Positions 33,378-42,584 are shown, numbered from the stretch's first letter. The stretch is DNA of 64,000 nt from ZC4RG20 sp963702105 (GCA_963702105.1 OY969712.1:1922001-1986000), one strand, 5' to 3'. Notes: generated from the sequence alone by a model not told the origin. Numbers and translations: made by a program.

Positions 33378-33860
33378 ATGAGCATCAAGGTCGGCGACAA
33401 AATGCCGCAGGGACAGTTCACGGTCATGGGCGCGGACGGGCCGCAGCCTTTGTCTACGGACGAGCTTTTCAAGGGAAAGAAAGTCGTGCTTTTCTCGGTG
33501 CCGGGCGCGTTCACGCCGACCTGCTCCGCCAAGCACCTGCCGGGCTTCGTCGAGAAGGCGGGTGCCCTCAAGGGCAAGGGCGTAGATACGATCGCCTGCC
33601 TGGCCGTCAACGACGTGTTCGTGATGTCGGCCTGGGGCAAGTCCGCCAACGTCGGCGACAAGGTCGTGATGCTGGCCGACGGCAACGGCGAGTACGCCAA
33701 GAAGCTCGGCCTCGAGCTCGACGCGAGCAAGTTCGGCATGGGAACGCGCAGCCAGCGCTTCTCCCTGATCGTGGACGACGGCGTCGTCGAGCAGGTCAAC
33801 GTCGAGCCGCCCGGGCAGTTCGGGGTCAGCTCGGCGGAGACCGCGCTCTCGCAGCTGTAG
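33378..33860 (+). CDS. Peroxiredoxin of the Prx5 type
   Basis: This 160-residue thiol peroxidase has the active-site signature VVLFSVPGAFTPTCSAKHLP with the peroxidatic Cys in PTCS, and CLAVNDVFVMSAWG further on. Prx5 enzymes reduce hydrogen and alkyl peroxides with glutaredoxin or thioredoxin. Only one Cys besides the active one (in TIACLAV) is seen. The start at 33378 has GGAG 10 nt upstream. The following pair of REP-like elements separates it from gcvT. Confidence 0.93.
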   Translation: MSIKVGDKMPQGQFTVMGADGPQPLSTDELFKGKKVVLFSVPGAFTPTCSAKHLPGFVEKAGALKGKGVDTIACLAVNDVFVMSAWGKSANVGDKVVMLADGNGEYAKKLGLELDASKFGMGTRSQRFSLIVDDGVVEQVNVEPPGQFGVSSAETALSQL

Positions 33861-33869
33861 GCGCAGCGT

Positions 33870-33983
33870 GAAAAAGGGGTCAGAGCCCTTTTTCGGCGTC
33901 GGGCGGCGGCGGGCGCGCCGCGGGCCGTCACCCCGGCCGGCGAGCCCCTGCTGCCGGGCGAAAAAGGGCTCTGACCCCGTTTC
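33870..33983. repeat. REP-like hairpin elements, copies 7 and 8, inverted pair
   Basis: Copy 7 (33870-33894) is forward and copy 8 (33960-33983) reverse, 65 nt apart, filling the gap between the peroxiredoxin gene and gcvT. Copy 8 has one mismatch in the stem (CCCCGTTTC). The gcvT ribosome-binding GGAG begins 2 nt after copy 8. Confidence 0.8.
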
Positions 33984-33992
33984 GGAGCGCGC

Positions 33993-35084
33993 GTGAATTT
34001 CGACCGGGCCCGCAGGACGCCGCTGTACGAGGAGCACGCGCGCGCGGGCGCGAAGCTCGTCGCATTCGCCGGCTGGTCCATGCCGCTGCACTACGGCTCC
34101 CAGATCGAGGAGCATCACGCGGTCCGCCGGTCGGCCGGCGTGTTCAACGTCTCCCACATGGGCATCGTGGACGTCTCCGGCGAGGCGGCCGTGCGGCTGC
34201 TGCGCGGCCTGCTCGCGAACGATCCCGGCAAGCTCAAGCGCCCCGGCACCGCGCTCTACAGCTGCCTGCTCGACGAGCGCGCCGGTATTCTCGACGACGT
34301 CATCCTCTACCGCATCGGCGAGAGCGACTTCAGGCTCGTCGTCAACGCGGCGACGCGCGCCAAGGATCTGGCCTGGCTTGCGGCGCACGCGGGCGCCCCC
34401 GGCCTCGCCGTCACGCCGCGCGAGGACCTCGGGCTGCTGGCCGTGCAGGGGCCGCAGGCGGCCCACGTGCTCGCGCGCGTCATGCCGCTGCACGGCGCTG
34501 CGCTCGGGCGCATGCGGCCCTTCGAGGTCCTGCAGCTCGACGAAAACTGCTGGGCGGCGCGCACGGGCTATACGGGCGAGGACGGCTGGGAGCTCATGGC
34601 ACCCGCCACCGGGCTCGCCGAGCTCTGGCGCGGGCTGCTCGGAGCCGGGGCCGCGCCCTGCGGGCTCGGCGCCCGCGACACGCTGCGCCTCGAGGCGGGT
34701 CTGAACCTGTACGGCCAGGACATGGACGAAACCGTGAACCCGCTCGAATGCGGGCTCGGCTGGACCGTCGCTCTGGAACCCGCCGAGCGCGACTTCGTGG
34801 GCCGCAAGGCGCTCGAGCAAGCCGTGCCGCGCTTCCGGCGGGCGGGCCTCGTCCTCGAGGAGCGCGCCGTCCTGCGCGCGGGTCAGCCGCTCGCGACGGA
34901 CGCGGGCGCCGGCACCGTGACGAGCGGCGGCTTCTCGCCGACGCTCGGCCGCTCGATCGGCCTTGCGCGCGTGCCGAGCGAGGCGCCCAAGGCGGGCTGG
35001 TACGTCGAGATCCGCGGGAAGTCGCTGCCGGTTCGCTGCGTAGACCCGCCCTTCGTGCGTTACGGCCGGGTACTCGTTTCGTGA
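33993..35084 (+). CDS. gcvT: Aminomethyltransferase GcvT
   Basis: GcvT (T-protein) moves the methylene group from lipoyl-bound aminomethyl to tetrahydrofolate. The 363-residue protein has FAGWSMPLHYGSQIEEHHAV, GVFNVSHMGIVDVSG with the catalytic Asp, and RTGYTGEDGWELMAP. The GTG start at 33993 has GGAG 5 nt upstream. No glycine riboswitch is seen in front. It heads a gcvT-gcvH-gcvPA-gcvPB unit. Confidence 0.96.
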   Translation: MNFDRARRTPLYEEHARAGAKLVAFAGWSMPLHYGSQIEEHHAVRRSAGVFNVSHMGIVDVSGEAAVRLLRGLLANDPGKLKRPGTALYSCLLDERAGILDDVILYRIGESDFRLVVNAATRAKDLAWLAAHAGAPGLAVTPREDLGLLAVQGPQAAHVLARVMPLHGAALGRMRPFEVLQLDENCWAARTGYTGEDGWELMAPATGLAELWRGLLGAGAAPCGLGARDTLRLEAGLNLYGQDMDETVNPLECGLGWTVALEPAERDFVGRKALEQAVPRFRRAGLVLEERAVLRAGQPLATDAGAGTVTSGGFSPTLGRSIGLARVPSEAPKAGWYVEIRGKSLPVRCVDPPFVRYGRVLVS

Positions 35085-35114
35085 CGCGATTGGCTGCCAA
35101 ACCCTGAGGGCTCC

Positions 35115-35507
35115 ATGAGCAAGACACCCGAGGAACTGAGTTACACGGCCGAGCACGAGTGGCTGCGGCGCGAGGGCGACGGCACCGTGACCGTCGGCAT
35201 CACGGACCACGCGCAGGCGACGCTGGGCGAACTCGTCTTCGTGGAACTGCCGGAGGTCGGGCGCCACTTCGCCGCCGGGGATGCCTGCGCCGTCGTCGAG
35301 TCCGTCAAGGCCGCCTCGGACGTCTTCGCGCCCGTCGCCGGCGAGGTGTCGGCCGTCAACGAGGCGCTGACCGAGAAGCCGGAGCGCGTCAACGAGGACC
35401 CGTACGGCAGCGGCTGGCTCTTCCGCCTCGCCGTGGACCCGGGGCAACCCTTCGGCCACCTGCTCGACGCCGCGGCCTACTCCAAGGAAGCCGCGGAAGC
35501 GGAGTAG
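35115..35507 (+). CDS. gcvH: Glycine cleavage system H protein GcvH
   Basis: GcvH is the lipoyl carrier of the glycine cleavage complex. The 130-residue protein has YTAEHEWLRREGDGTVTVGI, ATLGELVFVELPEVG and the lipoylation Lys in VVESVKAASDVFAPV. It sits between gcvT and gcvPA with short gaps. Confidence 0.97.
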   Translation: MSKTPEELSYTAEHEWLRREGDGTVTVGITDHAQATLGELVFVELPEVGRHFAAGDACAVVESVKAASDVFAPVAGEVSAVNEALTEKPERVNEDPYGSGWLFRLAVDPGQPFGHLLDAAAYSKEAAEAE

Positions 35508-35535
35508 CCCACGGCGCGGCGCGACGGACCGAACC

Positions 35536-36915
35536 ATGCCCTTCATACCGCACACCGAAGCCGACCGGAAGGAAATGCTCGCCGTGCTCGGCGTCGACGA
35601 CGCCGAACGGCTCTTCGACGAGATTCCCGCCTCGCTGCGCGCGAAGCGGCTCGAAGGCATGCCGCCCGCACTCTCCGAGCACGAGGTCACGCGCCTCATG
35701 CGCCGCCGCGCGGCCGAGGACGAAGGCCTCGCGTGCTTCGCGGGCGCCGGGGCCTACGAGCATCACATACCGGCGGCCGTCTGGGAGATCGCGACGCGGG
35801 GCGAATTCTACACGGCCTATACGCCTTATCAGGCCGAAGCGAGCCAGGGCACGCTGCAGCTCATCTATGAATACCAGAGCATGATCACGGCGCTCACGGG
35901 CATGGAGGCCGCAAACGCGTCGCTGTACGACGGCGCGTCCGCGCTGGCCGAGGCCGTGCTCATGGCCGTTCGGGCGCATCCGCACGAGGCCTCGCGCCGC
36001 GTGCTGCTGCCGCGCACCCTGCATCCGGCCTACGCGCGCGTCGTCGAGACTATCGTCGCCGCCCAGAACGTGCCGCTCGAGCGCGTCGACTACGACAGCG
36101 AGACGGGCACGGTTCCGCTCGAGGCGCTCGCCCGCTGGGAAGACGAGAAAGAGCCGCCGGCCGCGCTCGTGATCCCGCAGCCGAACTTCTTCGGCCAGCT
36201 CGAAGACGTCGATGCGCTGACGGACTGGGCCGCGCGGCGCGGCGTGCTCACGGTCGCGGTCGTCAATCCGCTCTCGCTCGCGATTCTGCCGCCGCCCGGC
36301 GAATGGGGCGGCCCGGGCGTAGACATCGTCTGCGGCGAAGGCCAGCCCCTCGGCGTCCCGCTGTCCTCGGGCGGCCCGTACTTCGGCTTCATGGCGACGC
36401 GCATGGCTCACCTGCGGCAGATGCCGGGCCGGCTCGTGGGCCGCACGGTCGACGCGGAAGGCCGGCCCGGGTTCACGCTGACCCTGCAGGCGCGCGAGCA
36501 GCACATCCGGCGCTCGAAGGCGACCTCCAACATCTGCACGAACCAGGGGCTCATGGTGACGGCGGCGGCCATCTACGTTTCCATGCTCGGCGCCGAAGGC
36601 CTGTGGCGCGTGGCGGCCCAAAGCCATGCGAATACGCGCGCCTTGGTCGAAGCCGTCGAAGGCATCCGTGGCGTAGAGCGCGCGTTCACGGGTCCGTTCT
36701 TCCACGAGGCCGTGCTGCGGCTCGGCCGCCCGGCCGAGTCCGTTCTCCGGGGGCTCGCCGCGCGCGGCATTCTCGGCGGTGTCGACCTCGCGGCTTCGCA
36801 CCCCGAGCTCGGGGACGCGCTGCTCGTGTGCGTAACGGAGACCAAGACGCGCGCCGACATCGAGGTCTATGCGGCCGCGCTCGCCGCCGAGCTCGGCGCG
36901 CCGGGCGGCGGCTGA
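35536..36915 (+). CDS. gcvPA: Glycine dehydrogenase (decarboxylating) subunit 1 GcvPA
   Basis: In this organism the P-protein is split into two subunits. GcvPA (459 residues) is the half without the PLP Lys. It has YIPHTEADRKEML-like opening residues (MPFIPHTEADRKEMLAVLG), AYTPYQAEASQGTLQLIYEY, MEAANASLYDGASALAEA and ATSNICTNQGLMVTAAAIY. It pairs with GcvPB encoded 57 nt downstream. Confidence 0.95.
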   Translation: MPFIPHTEADRKEMLAVLGVDDAERLFDEIPASLRAKRLEGMPPALSEHEVTRLMRRRAAEDEGLACFAGAGAYEHHIPAAVWEIATRGEFYTAYTPYQAEASQGTLQLIYEYQSMITALTGMEAANASLYDGASALAEAVLMAVRAHPHEASRRVLLPRTLHPAYARVVETIVAAQNVPLERVDYDSETGTVPLEALARWEDEKEPPAALVIPQPNFFGQLEDVDALTDWAARRGVLTVAVVNPLSLAILPPPGEWGGPGVDIVCGEGQPLGVPLSSGGPYFGFMATRMAHLRQMPGRLVGRTVDAEGRPGFTLTLQAREQHIRRSKATSNICTNQGLMVTAAAIYVSMLGAEGLWRVAAQSHANTRALVEAVEGIRGVERAFTGPFFHEAVLRLGRPAESVLRGLAARGILGGVDLAASHPELGDALLVCVTETKTRADIEVYAAALAAELGAPGGG

Positions 36916-36972
36916 TCGAAGGGCCGACGCGGAGGGGCCTGCGCGCACAGGCCGCTGGAGAGCGGAATTGCC

Positions 36973-38439
36973 ATGAAGGAAGGTTTGATATTCGAACAAT
37001 CGCGGCCGGGACGCTACTCGACGGCGCAGGCGCCCGCCGAGCGCGCGTCGATCGACGATCTGCCCCACCGGTTTCTGCGTCGCTCGAGGCCGAGTCTGCC
37101 CGAGGTCTCCGAGCTGCAGGCCGTGCGCCACTTCACGCGCCTCTCGCAGCAGAACTTCTCCGTGGACACGCAGTTCTACCCGCTCGGCTCCTGCACGATG
37201 AAGTACAACCCCAAGGCCTGCGACACGCTCGCGCGGCTGCCGGGCTTTCTCGGCCGGCATCCCTACGCGCCGGAGGCGCACGGGCAGGGCGTCCTCGCGT
37301 GCCTGTTCGAGCTGCAGGAAATGCTCAAGGCTGTGACCGGCATGCCGGCCGTGTCCCTCGCGCCCATGGCCGGCGCGCAGGGCGAGCTCGCCGGCATGCT
37401 CATGATCCGCGCCTACCACGAAGCGCGCGGCGAGCTCGCGCAGCGCACTGAGGTGCTGGTGCCCGATGCCGCGCACGGCACGAACCCCGCGACGGCCACG
37501 ATGTGCGGGTTCAACGTCGTCGAGCTCGCGACGGGCGCCGACGGCGACGTGGACATCGCCGCGCTCGAGCGCAAGGTCGGGCCCGGCACGGCCGGCATCA
37601 TGCTCACGAATCCCTCGACGCTCGGGCTGTTCGAGCGGCACATCGTCGAGATCGCGAAGATCGTGCACGGCGCGGGCGGGCTGCTGTACTACGACGGCGC
37701 GAATCTCAACGCGATCCTCGGCAAGGTCCTGCCGGCGGACATGGGCTTCGACGTCATGCACCTGAACCTGCACAAGACGTTCTCGACGCCGCACGGGGGC
37801 GGGGGGCCGGGCGCCGGCGCGATCGGGGCCGCTGCGCGGCTCGAGCCGTTCCTGCCGGTCCCGTTCGTCGACCGCGCCGGCGAGGGGTTCCGGTGGGTCG
37901 GCGACGCCGAGCGGCCGAGCACGATCGGGCGGCTCTCCGCGTTCATGGGCAACGTCGGCGTGCTGCTGCGGGCCTACGTCTACCTGCGCCTGGTCGGCGC
38001 CGACGCGCTGCCCGCGATTGCCGAGTACGCGACGCTCAATGCGAACTACCTGGCCAAGCGGCTCGCCGACGCGGGGTTCGAGCTGGCTTATCCCCATCGC
38101 CGCCCGGCCCACGAGTTCGTGATTACGCTCAAGCGGCTCGCGCGCGAGCGCGGCGTGCGGGCGGCCGATTTCGCGAAGGCGCTGCTCGACTACGGCTGCC
38201 ACGCGCCGACGGCTTACTTTCCGCTGCTCGTGCCCGAGTGCCTGCTCATCGAGCCGACCGAGACCGAGCCGCGCGAGGTGCTCGACGCTTTCGTCGCAGC
38301 CATGGAGGACATTCTGCGCCGCGCCAGCGAGTGTCCGGACAACGTCAAGGGGGCGCCCTACAGCCTGCCGCTGCGCCGTCTGGACGAGGTGCGCGCCGCG
38401 AAGCAGCTGGACCTGCGCTGGAAGCCGCCTGGCCCGTAG
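36973..38439 (+). CDS. gcvPB: Glycine dehydrogenase (decarboxylating) subunit 2 GcvPB
   Basis: GcvPB (488 residues) carries the PLP cofactor of the glycine decarboxylase. It has YPLGSCTMKYNPKACD, AHGTNPATATMCGF and the Schiff-base Lys in HLNLHKTFSTPHGGGGPG. The start at 36973 follows GGAGAGCGGA. Glycine oxidised here competes with methylation of glycine by the betaine genes at 60.9 kb. Confidence 0.96.
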   Translation: MKEGLIFEQSRPGRYSTAQAPAERASIDDLPHRFLRRSRPSLPEVSELQAVRHFTRLSQQNFSVDTQFYPLGSCTMKYNPKACDTLARLPGFLGRHPYAPEAHGQGVLACLFELQEMLKAVTGMPAVSLAPMAGAQGELAGMLMIRAYHEARGELAQRTEVLVPDAAHGTNPATATMCGFNVVELATGADGDVDIAALERKVGPGTAGIMLTNPSTLGLFERHIVEIAKIVHGAGGLLYYDGANLNAILGKVLPADMGFDVMHLNLHKTFSTPHGGGGPGAGAIGAAARLEPFLPVPFVDRAGEGFRWVGDAERPSTIGRLSAFMGNVGVLLRAYVYLRLVGADALPAIAEYATLNANYLAKRLADAGFELAYPHRRPAHEFVITLKRLARERGVRAADFAKALLDYGCHAPTAYFPLLVPECLLIEPTETEPREVLDAFVAAMEDILRRASECPDNVKGAPYSLPLRRLDEVRAAKQLDLRWKPPGP

Positions 38440-38501
38440 CGGCTTGGCATGCCTCTTGCTTCGAGCGGGGGTCGGCATCGGACCAGGGGGTCGAACGGGA
38501 C

Positions 38502-38981
38502 ATGTGGTCGGAGCTCACTCAGCTCGTCGAGAAGCGCTGCCGCAAGCCGGAAGGGCGCGGCCCGCGCCAGGCGCGCGCACTGCTCGCGCTTTGCGGCGGG
38601 CTGAGCCAATGCGAGCTTGCGTTCGAGCGGCTCCACGCGGCCGGCCCGCGACGCTCCGAGGCGGATACTCTCGACTGCGTGCTCGCAATGGACTCGCTGT
38701 TCGCCGTGCTGCACAACATCCAGCCCGCGCTGCAGCTGTTCGAGACGGAGCCTGCGATCGCGCTGGCACGCTACGCGAGGGCGCCCGGCCACGGGGCCGT
38801 TGCCGACAATCCGACAGGCAGGCTCCGGGAGCAGGTGGAGCTGCTGCGCTGGCTGCTCGCGATCGAGGAATCCGAGGACGGACTCGACGTGCCGACACTG
38901 ACCGCCTTCATGGGCGCACGTCGCGAGCTCGGCCGGTTCGCGATGGAGGTCTACGACCCGGCCCGACTGCTGACCGATTGA
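38502..38981 (+). CDS. Protein of unknown function
   Basis: This 159-residue, probably helical and cytoplasmic protein starts at an ATG 62 nt after gcvPB (MWSELTQLVEKRCRKPEGRG). It has no signal peptide, membrane segment or recognised motif. Codon use and frame look like a real gene: the region is open with no better alternative on the other strand. It could be cotranscribed with gcv; function unknown. Confidence 0.5.
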   Translation: MWSELTQLVEKRCRKPEGRGPRQARALLALCGGLSQCELAFERLHAAGPRRSEADTLDCVLAMDSLFAVLHNIQPALQLFETEPAIALARYARAPGHGAVADNPTGRLREQVELLRWLLAIEESEDGLDVPTLTAFMGARRELGRFAMEVYDPARLLTD

Positions 38982-39019
38982 CACGAGCGATCGACGAGAT
39001 TCACGCCGCCCACGGGCCT

Positions 39020-40672
39020 TCAGTAATCGACGCCGAGCGCCACCTGGAGGCGCTGCACACGGTCGCTCAGGAACGGATTCGAAGGGTTTCTGTTCACGTC
39101 GAACGGGATCGCATAGCTGACTCTCAGCTCGCCGAGCGGCAGCAGCACGCGGACCTCGATGCCGGCCGACCGCCGCAGTCGGCTCCAGGCGAAACCGTAG
39201 TCCAGCGGCTCACCGGAGGCGTCGCGGAACGGGATGGATTCGGTCGAGAACACGCTGCCGACGTCCACGAAGGCGCCGACACGCATGCGCTTTTCCCAGC
39301 GCGCCGGGCGCGCCGTCAACAGCTCGAACTGGCCGGCGAGCAGAAGATTGCCGCCGTAAGGACGGTCGAGCGAGTCGCGGGGCCCAAGCGTGCCGGCTTC
39401 GAATCCGCGCACCGTGCCGGGGCCGCCCGCGAACCAGTTCAGATAGGGCGGCAGCGAGGTCGTGTCGCCGTACGCCGCTCCGTAGGCGAACCGGCCCGTC
39501 AACGCTGCCGTCCAGCGCTTGCCGAGCGGCCAATAGCGCTCGGCCCGGTAGTCGGCGAGATAGTATTCGACGCCGCCGACGGGGCTCGCGGCGCGCGCGC
39601 TCAGCGTCTGTTCGAGACCGGTCCTCGGGAAGGTGCTGCGGTCGCGCGTGTCGTAGCGCCAGTCGAGGCGCAGCGCGAGCTCGTCGTAGCGCGTGCCCGG
39701 CAGCACGCCGGGCTCCGGATGGCCGTTGCCGAGGACCCACGCGACAAGCTGCGCGCTCGTCCCCGCGGCCCCGCCGAGCGTGACGCGATCCGCCTCCGCG
39801 CCTAGACGCAGCCTTTGCCTCGTGTCTCCCGAGGGAACGAGCGGCGTGCGCAGCAGCGGCAGCGGCGGCGCGCCCGGGGGTGCCGGCGGCGCCACCGGTA
39901 CGGCCTTACCCGTATCGTAGCCGTACTCGAGGCGGAGGCTGTCGAGGCTCACGTCGAGGTTCGACGCATTCGCCGAGGCCTGGCTCATGCGCCGCGACGA
40001 CAGGGCCAGCGTGCGCGCGATTCCGCCGGGCGGCGCCGGCCGCGCATAGGGCGCGGTGTACGAGAGCTCCGCCAGCGAGCTCAGCGTGCCGCCCTCGAGG
40101 CGGGCCGAAAAACGGCGGCCCGTGCCGAACAGGTCCTCGTCGATGAAGTAGGCGTGCAGCGTTGCGAGCAGCGAGGGCGAGTATCCGCCGCCCCCGCCGT
40201 AGCGGCGCGCGGGCGCCTGCGTGATGGAGACGACGACGTCGACCTCGTCGGGACTGCCCGCCACGGGCTTCAGGTCGGCCATGGCCGACGCGACGTAGGG
40301 CAAGCGCTCGAGCCGGCGCAGCGACTGCTCGAGCGCGATCGTATTGAGGTAGGTCCCCTCGTACTGCAGCAACTGCCGCCGCAGCACCCTGTCGTCGATT
40401 CCCGAGACTCCCGCGAATTCGATGCGGCGCACGTAGACCCGGCCTGTGCCGGGAAGGGCGCTCGTGCCGGGCAGGGCGCTCGTGCCCGGTGGCCCGCCCG
40501 TGTTGGGCTGTGGGGCCGTGTTGGCCTGCGGGGCGGGGCCAGGCTGCGCCCGGCCGGGGCCTGCGAGCACGGACGCAAGCAGCAGCAGGCCGAGCACCGC
40601 GGGGCGCAGGCGCGGATCGGCGCGCGCGGCTCGGGCGGCCCGGCGGCCCGTTCCGGTCCTCGATGGGTTCAT
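39020..40672 (-). CDS. Short Omp85-family outer membrane protein with one POTRA domain
   Basis: The 550-residue protein has a signal peptide ending near PGRAQPG, a Pro/Gly-rich linker with a repeated PGTSAL unit, a single POTRA domain (residues about 78-155: VYVRRIEFAGVSGIDDRVLR then SLRRLERLPYVASAMADL and SPDEVDVVVSI) and a 16-stranded-barrel region. The POTRA and its junction to the barrel resemble POTRA5 of BamA. The conserved L6 motif is present as GPGTVRGFEAGTLGP. Omp85 proteins insert or export beta-barrel proteins. With one POTRA it is not a normal BamA; the client is unknown. A small unknown gene lies 57 nt upstream. Confidence 0.8.
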   Translation of the reverse strand: MNPSRTGTGRRAARAARADPRLRPAVLGLLLLASVLAGPGRAQPGPAPQANTAPQPNTGGPPGTSALPGTSALPGTGRVYVRRIEFAGVSGIDDRVLRRQLLQYEGTYLNTIALEQSLRRLERLPYVASAMADLKPVAGSPDEVDVVVSITQAPARRYGGGGGYSPSLLATLHAYFIDEDLFGTGRRFSARLEGGTLSSLAELSYTAPYARPAPPGGIARTLALSSRRMSQASANASNLDVSLDSLRLEYGYDTGKAVPVAPPAPPGAPPLPLLRTPLVPSGDTRQRLRLGAEADRVTLGGAAGTSAQLVAWVLGNGHPEPGVLPGTRYDELALRLDWRYDTRDRSTFPRTGLEQTLSARAASPVGGVEYYLADYRAERYWPLGKRWTAALTGRFAYGAAYGDTTSLPPYLNWFAGGPGTVRGFEAGTLGPRDSLDRPYGGNLLLAGQFELLTARPARWEKRMRVGAFVDVGSVFSTESIPFRDASGEPLDYGFAWSRLRRSAGIEVRVLLPLGELRVSYAIPFDVNRNPSNPFLSDRVQRLQVALGVDY

Positions 40673-40729
40673 GGCACGTGACCGACGAGTGCAAGCCGCG
40701 TGCCGGTCGCGGCCCCTCGCCGGCGGCCG

Positions 40730-41041
40730 TCAGCTCCGGCCGCGATGCCCTTCAGGATGGCGGTACTTGTGAGCCAGATCGTAGGCCTTTGCCGAATCGG
40801 AAGTGAACGGCACCCCGCAGTCGCGCAACCGCACGAGGTCCCCGTGCATGGCGAGGACTTCGCCGGGCGTAAGCTCGTTGTCGGCTTCGCCTGCCTGCGC
40901 GAGCCAGTCGACCATCTGATCCCAGCTCTTCCAAGCGCCGCCGCGGAACACCGTCTCCATGTCGGATTTCCGGTAATCCGCTTCCCAGTCCTTCTTGCCG
41001 GTCCGCTGGACGCCCACGTCGCTCACTTTTTCCTTAGGCAT
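40730..41041 (-). CDS. Small protein of unknown function
   Basis: This 103-residue hydrophilic protein begins MPKEKVSDVGVQRTGKKDW and contains WKSWDQMVDWLAQAGEADNE and LTPGEVLAMHGDLVRLRDCG. No signal peptide or known domain is recognised. It lies directly upstream of the Omp85-like gene on the same strand and may be cotranscribed with it. Confidence 0.45.
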   Translation of the reverse strand: MPKEKVSDVGVQRTGKKDWEADYRKSDMETVFRGGAWKSWDQMVDWLAQAGEADNELTPGEVLAMHGDLVRLRDCGVPFTSDSAKAYDLAHKYRHPEGHRGRS

Positions 41042-41150
41042 GCCAAATACTCAACGCCCCAGTCTTTGCGGCACCGCAGGCAAGACGTGTGCCAGCCGGC
41101 ACAGCGGGAAGGAGGGGCGCCACCCGGCGGCCAAGCCTGCGCGCAGCCAG

Positions 41151-41156
41151 TATAAT
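41151..41156 (+). promoter_or_regulatory. -10 box of the tRNA-Leu promoter
   Basis: A perfect TATAAT lies 40 nt before the tRNA, close to the spacing expected for a stable-RNA promoter followed by a short processed leader. No good -35 match is visible 17 nt upstream. Confidence 0.5.
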
Positions 41157-41195
41157 CGCCCGCGGACGAAGTTTGGTCGGCGCGCGACGGGGCAG

Positions 41196-41281
41196 GCCCG
41201 AGTGGCGGAATGGTAGACGCAGCGGACTTAAAATCCGCTGGCCGCAAGGCCGTGCCGGTTCGAATCCGGCCTCGGGCACCA
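41196..41281 (+). tRNA. tRNA-Leu (anticodon UAA)
   Basis: The gene starts GCCCGAGTGGCGGAATGG and ends CTCGGGCACCA. The 7-bp acceptor stem pairs GCCCGAG with CTCGGGC. The anticodon stem GCGGA/TCCGC encloses CTTAAAA with anticodon TAA. The long variable arm (CTGGCCGCAAGGCCGT) is typical of leucine tRNA, and the T-arm GGTTCGAATCC is canonical. CCA is encoded. Length is 86 nt including CCA. Confidence 0.95.
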
Positions 41282-41567
41282 TCGGGCTGCGCAATGTGGC
41301 GTGCCTTCGGCCGTGTAGTGGAGAGGCAGCGATAGTGGGCGACCTTCAGCCTCTCACGCAGCCGCCGGCACATCGGCTCAAAAATGCGGCTATGTTTGCT
41401 CGGCCGGGCGGCCAGAGAGCCCTCAGGGCTGCAGCCGAAGGAGGCGAAGCGCTCGCGGGCGTCGCCGATAATGGAATCGGCCTACCCGCGAGAGCACTGC
41501 GCGCGTTCCGGGCGCAAGCCCGGCCGAACCGCGCACGGTCCGGCCGGGCCAGCCTTTAGGCTTGTAC
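41282..41567. other. Intergenic region between tRNA-Leu and pstS
   Basis: No gene is supported in these 286 nt. Near the pstS stop there is a GC-rich inverted repeat, CCCGGCC with GGCCGGG (about 41518-41547), that could act as the pstS terminator on the minus strand, though it lacks a T-run. No integrase or attachment repeat next to the tRNA is seen. Confidence 0.4.
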
Positions 41568-42584
41568 TCAGATGCCCAGGTTTTTCTGCCAGTAGTCCTT
41601 GATCGCTGCGACGGTGCTCGACGGCAGCGGCCCGAAGGCGATCGATTCGGCAATCTTCTGGCCGTTCTCGAAGCCCCACTCGAAGAACTTGATCACCTGT
41701 TCGTTCGTAGCCTTGGGCGCGTTCTTGCGCAGGATCTGCCACGTGCAGCCCGAGATCGGCCATGACTCGTCGCCCGGCTGATCGGTCAGAATCACGTAGA
41801 AGTCCTTGGCCTTGGTGAAGTCGACGTTCGCCGCCGCCGCTTGGAAGCCTTTGAGGCTCGGGCTGACGACTTTGCCCGCGGAGTTGATCATGCGCGCGTA
41901 CTGCAGCTTGTTCTCAATGACGTACGCGTATTCGACATAGCCGATCGCGCCCTTGATGCGCTGCACGTAGTTGGCCACGCCCTCGTTGCCTTTGCCGCCG
42001 ACGCCGGTCGGCCAGTTCACGGACGTGTCGGCGCCCACCTTTTCTTTCCACTCCGGGCTGACCTTCGAGAGGTAGTTCGCGAAGGTGAACGTCGTGCCGG
42101 ACCCGTCCGAGCGATGTACGACCGCGATGGCGCGATCGGGCAACTTCAGGCCCGGGTTGAGCTTGGTGATCCTTTTGTCGTTCCACTTTTTGATCTTGCC
42201 GAGGTAGATTTCGGCGACCACTGGTCCCGAGAGGACGATCTCGCCCGCCTTGATACCCGGCAGGTTGTAGATCATGTCTTCGCCGGCGATCGCGGTCGGA
42301 AACTGAATGAGATTAGCGGCCGCCAGTTCCTCCGACGTGAGCGGCTTATCGCTGGCGCCGAAGGCGACGGTGCCGGCCTTGATCTGCTGGATGCCGCCTC
42401 CCGAGCCGATCGGCTGGTAGTTGACCTGGGTGTCGGTCTCCTTCGCGTACACGGCCGCCCATTTTGCGACGAGCGGATACACCCACGTACTTCCGGCGCC
42501 CGTGATCGAAGTGCCGGCGGCTGCTACGGTGCCGGCAGCCGACAGCGCCACGGCTGCAGAGAGCCGCAAAAATTTCGGAATCAT
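41568..42584 (-). CDS. pstS: Phosphate ABC transporter substrate-binding protein PstS
   Basis: PstS binds phosphate in the periplasm for the PstCAB transporter. The 338-residue precursor has a signal peptide ending near GTVAAAG, then TSITGAGSTWVYPLVAKWA, GSGGGIQQIKAGTVAFGASD and VVHRSDGSGTTFTFANYLS, which make the phosphate site. AGAGGA precedes the ATG at 42584. Unusually, pstS is divergent from the pstCAB genes, with a PhoB-like gene between; a Pho box lies in the shared upstream region. Confidence 0.95.
   Translation of the reverse strand: MIPKFLRLSAAVALSAAGTVAAAGTSITGAGSTWVYPLVAKWAAVYAKETDTQVNYQPIGSGGGIQQIKAGTVAFGASDKPLTSEELAAANLIQFPTAIAGEDMIYNLPGIKAGEIVLSGPVVAEIYLGKIKKWNDKRITKLNPGLKLPDRAIAVVHRSDGSGTTFTFANYLSKVSPEWKEKVGADTSVNWPTGVGGKGNEGVANYVQRIKGAIGYVEYAYVIENKLQYARMINSAGKVVSPSLKGFQAAAANVDFTKAKDFYVILTDQPGDESWPISGCTWQILRKNAPKATNEQVIKFFEWGFENGQKIAESIAFGPLPSSTVAAIKDYWQKNLGI

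Noticed and set aside
33861..33992. Glycine riboswitch in front of gcvT
   Set aside because: The 132-nt gap is filled by two REP-like hairpins and has no room for or resemblance to the aptamer.
35389..38478. A 1029-codon open frame on the minus strand across the gcv genes
   Set aside because: It is antisense to four well-supported gcv genes, has no recognisable domain and is explained by the lack of stops in GC-rich antisense frames.
41196..41567. Genomic island at tRNA-Leu
   Set aside because: No integrase and no repeat of the tRNA 3' end is seen downstream; pst genes follow directly.
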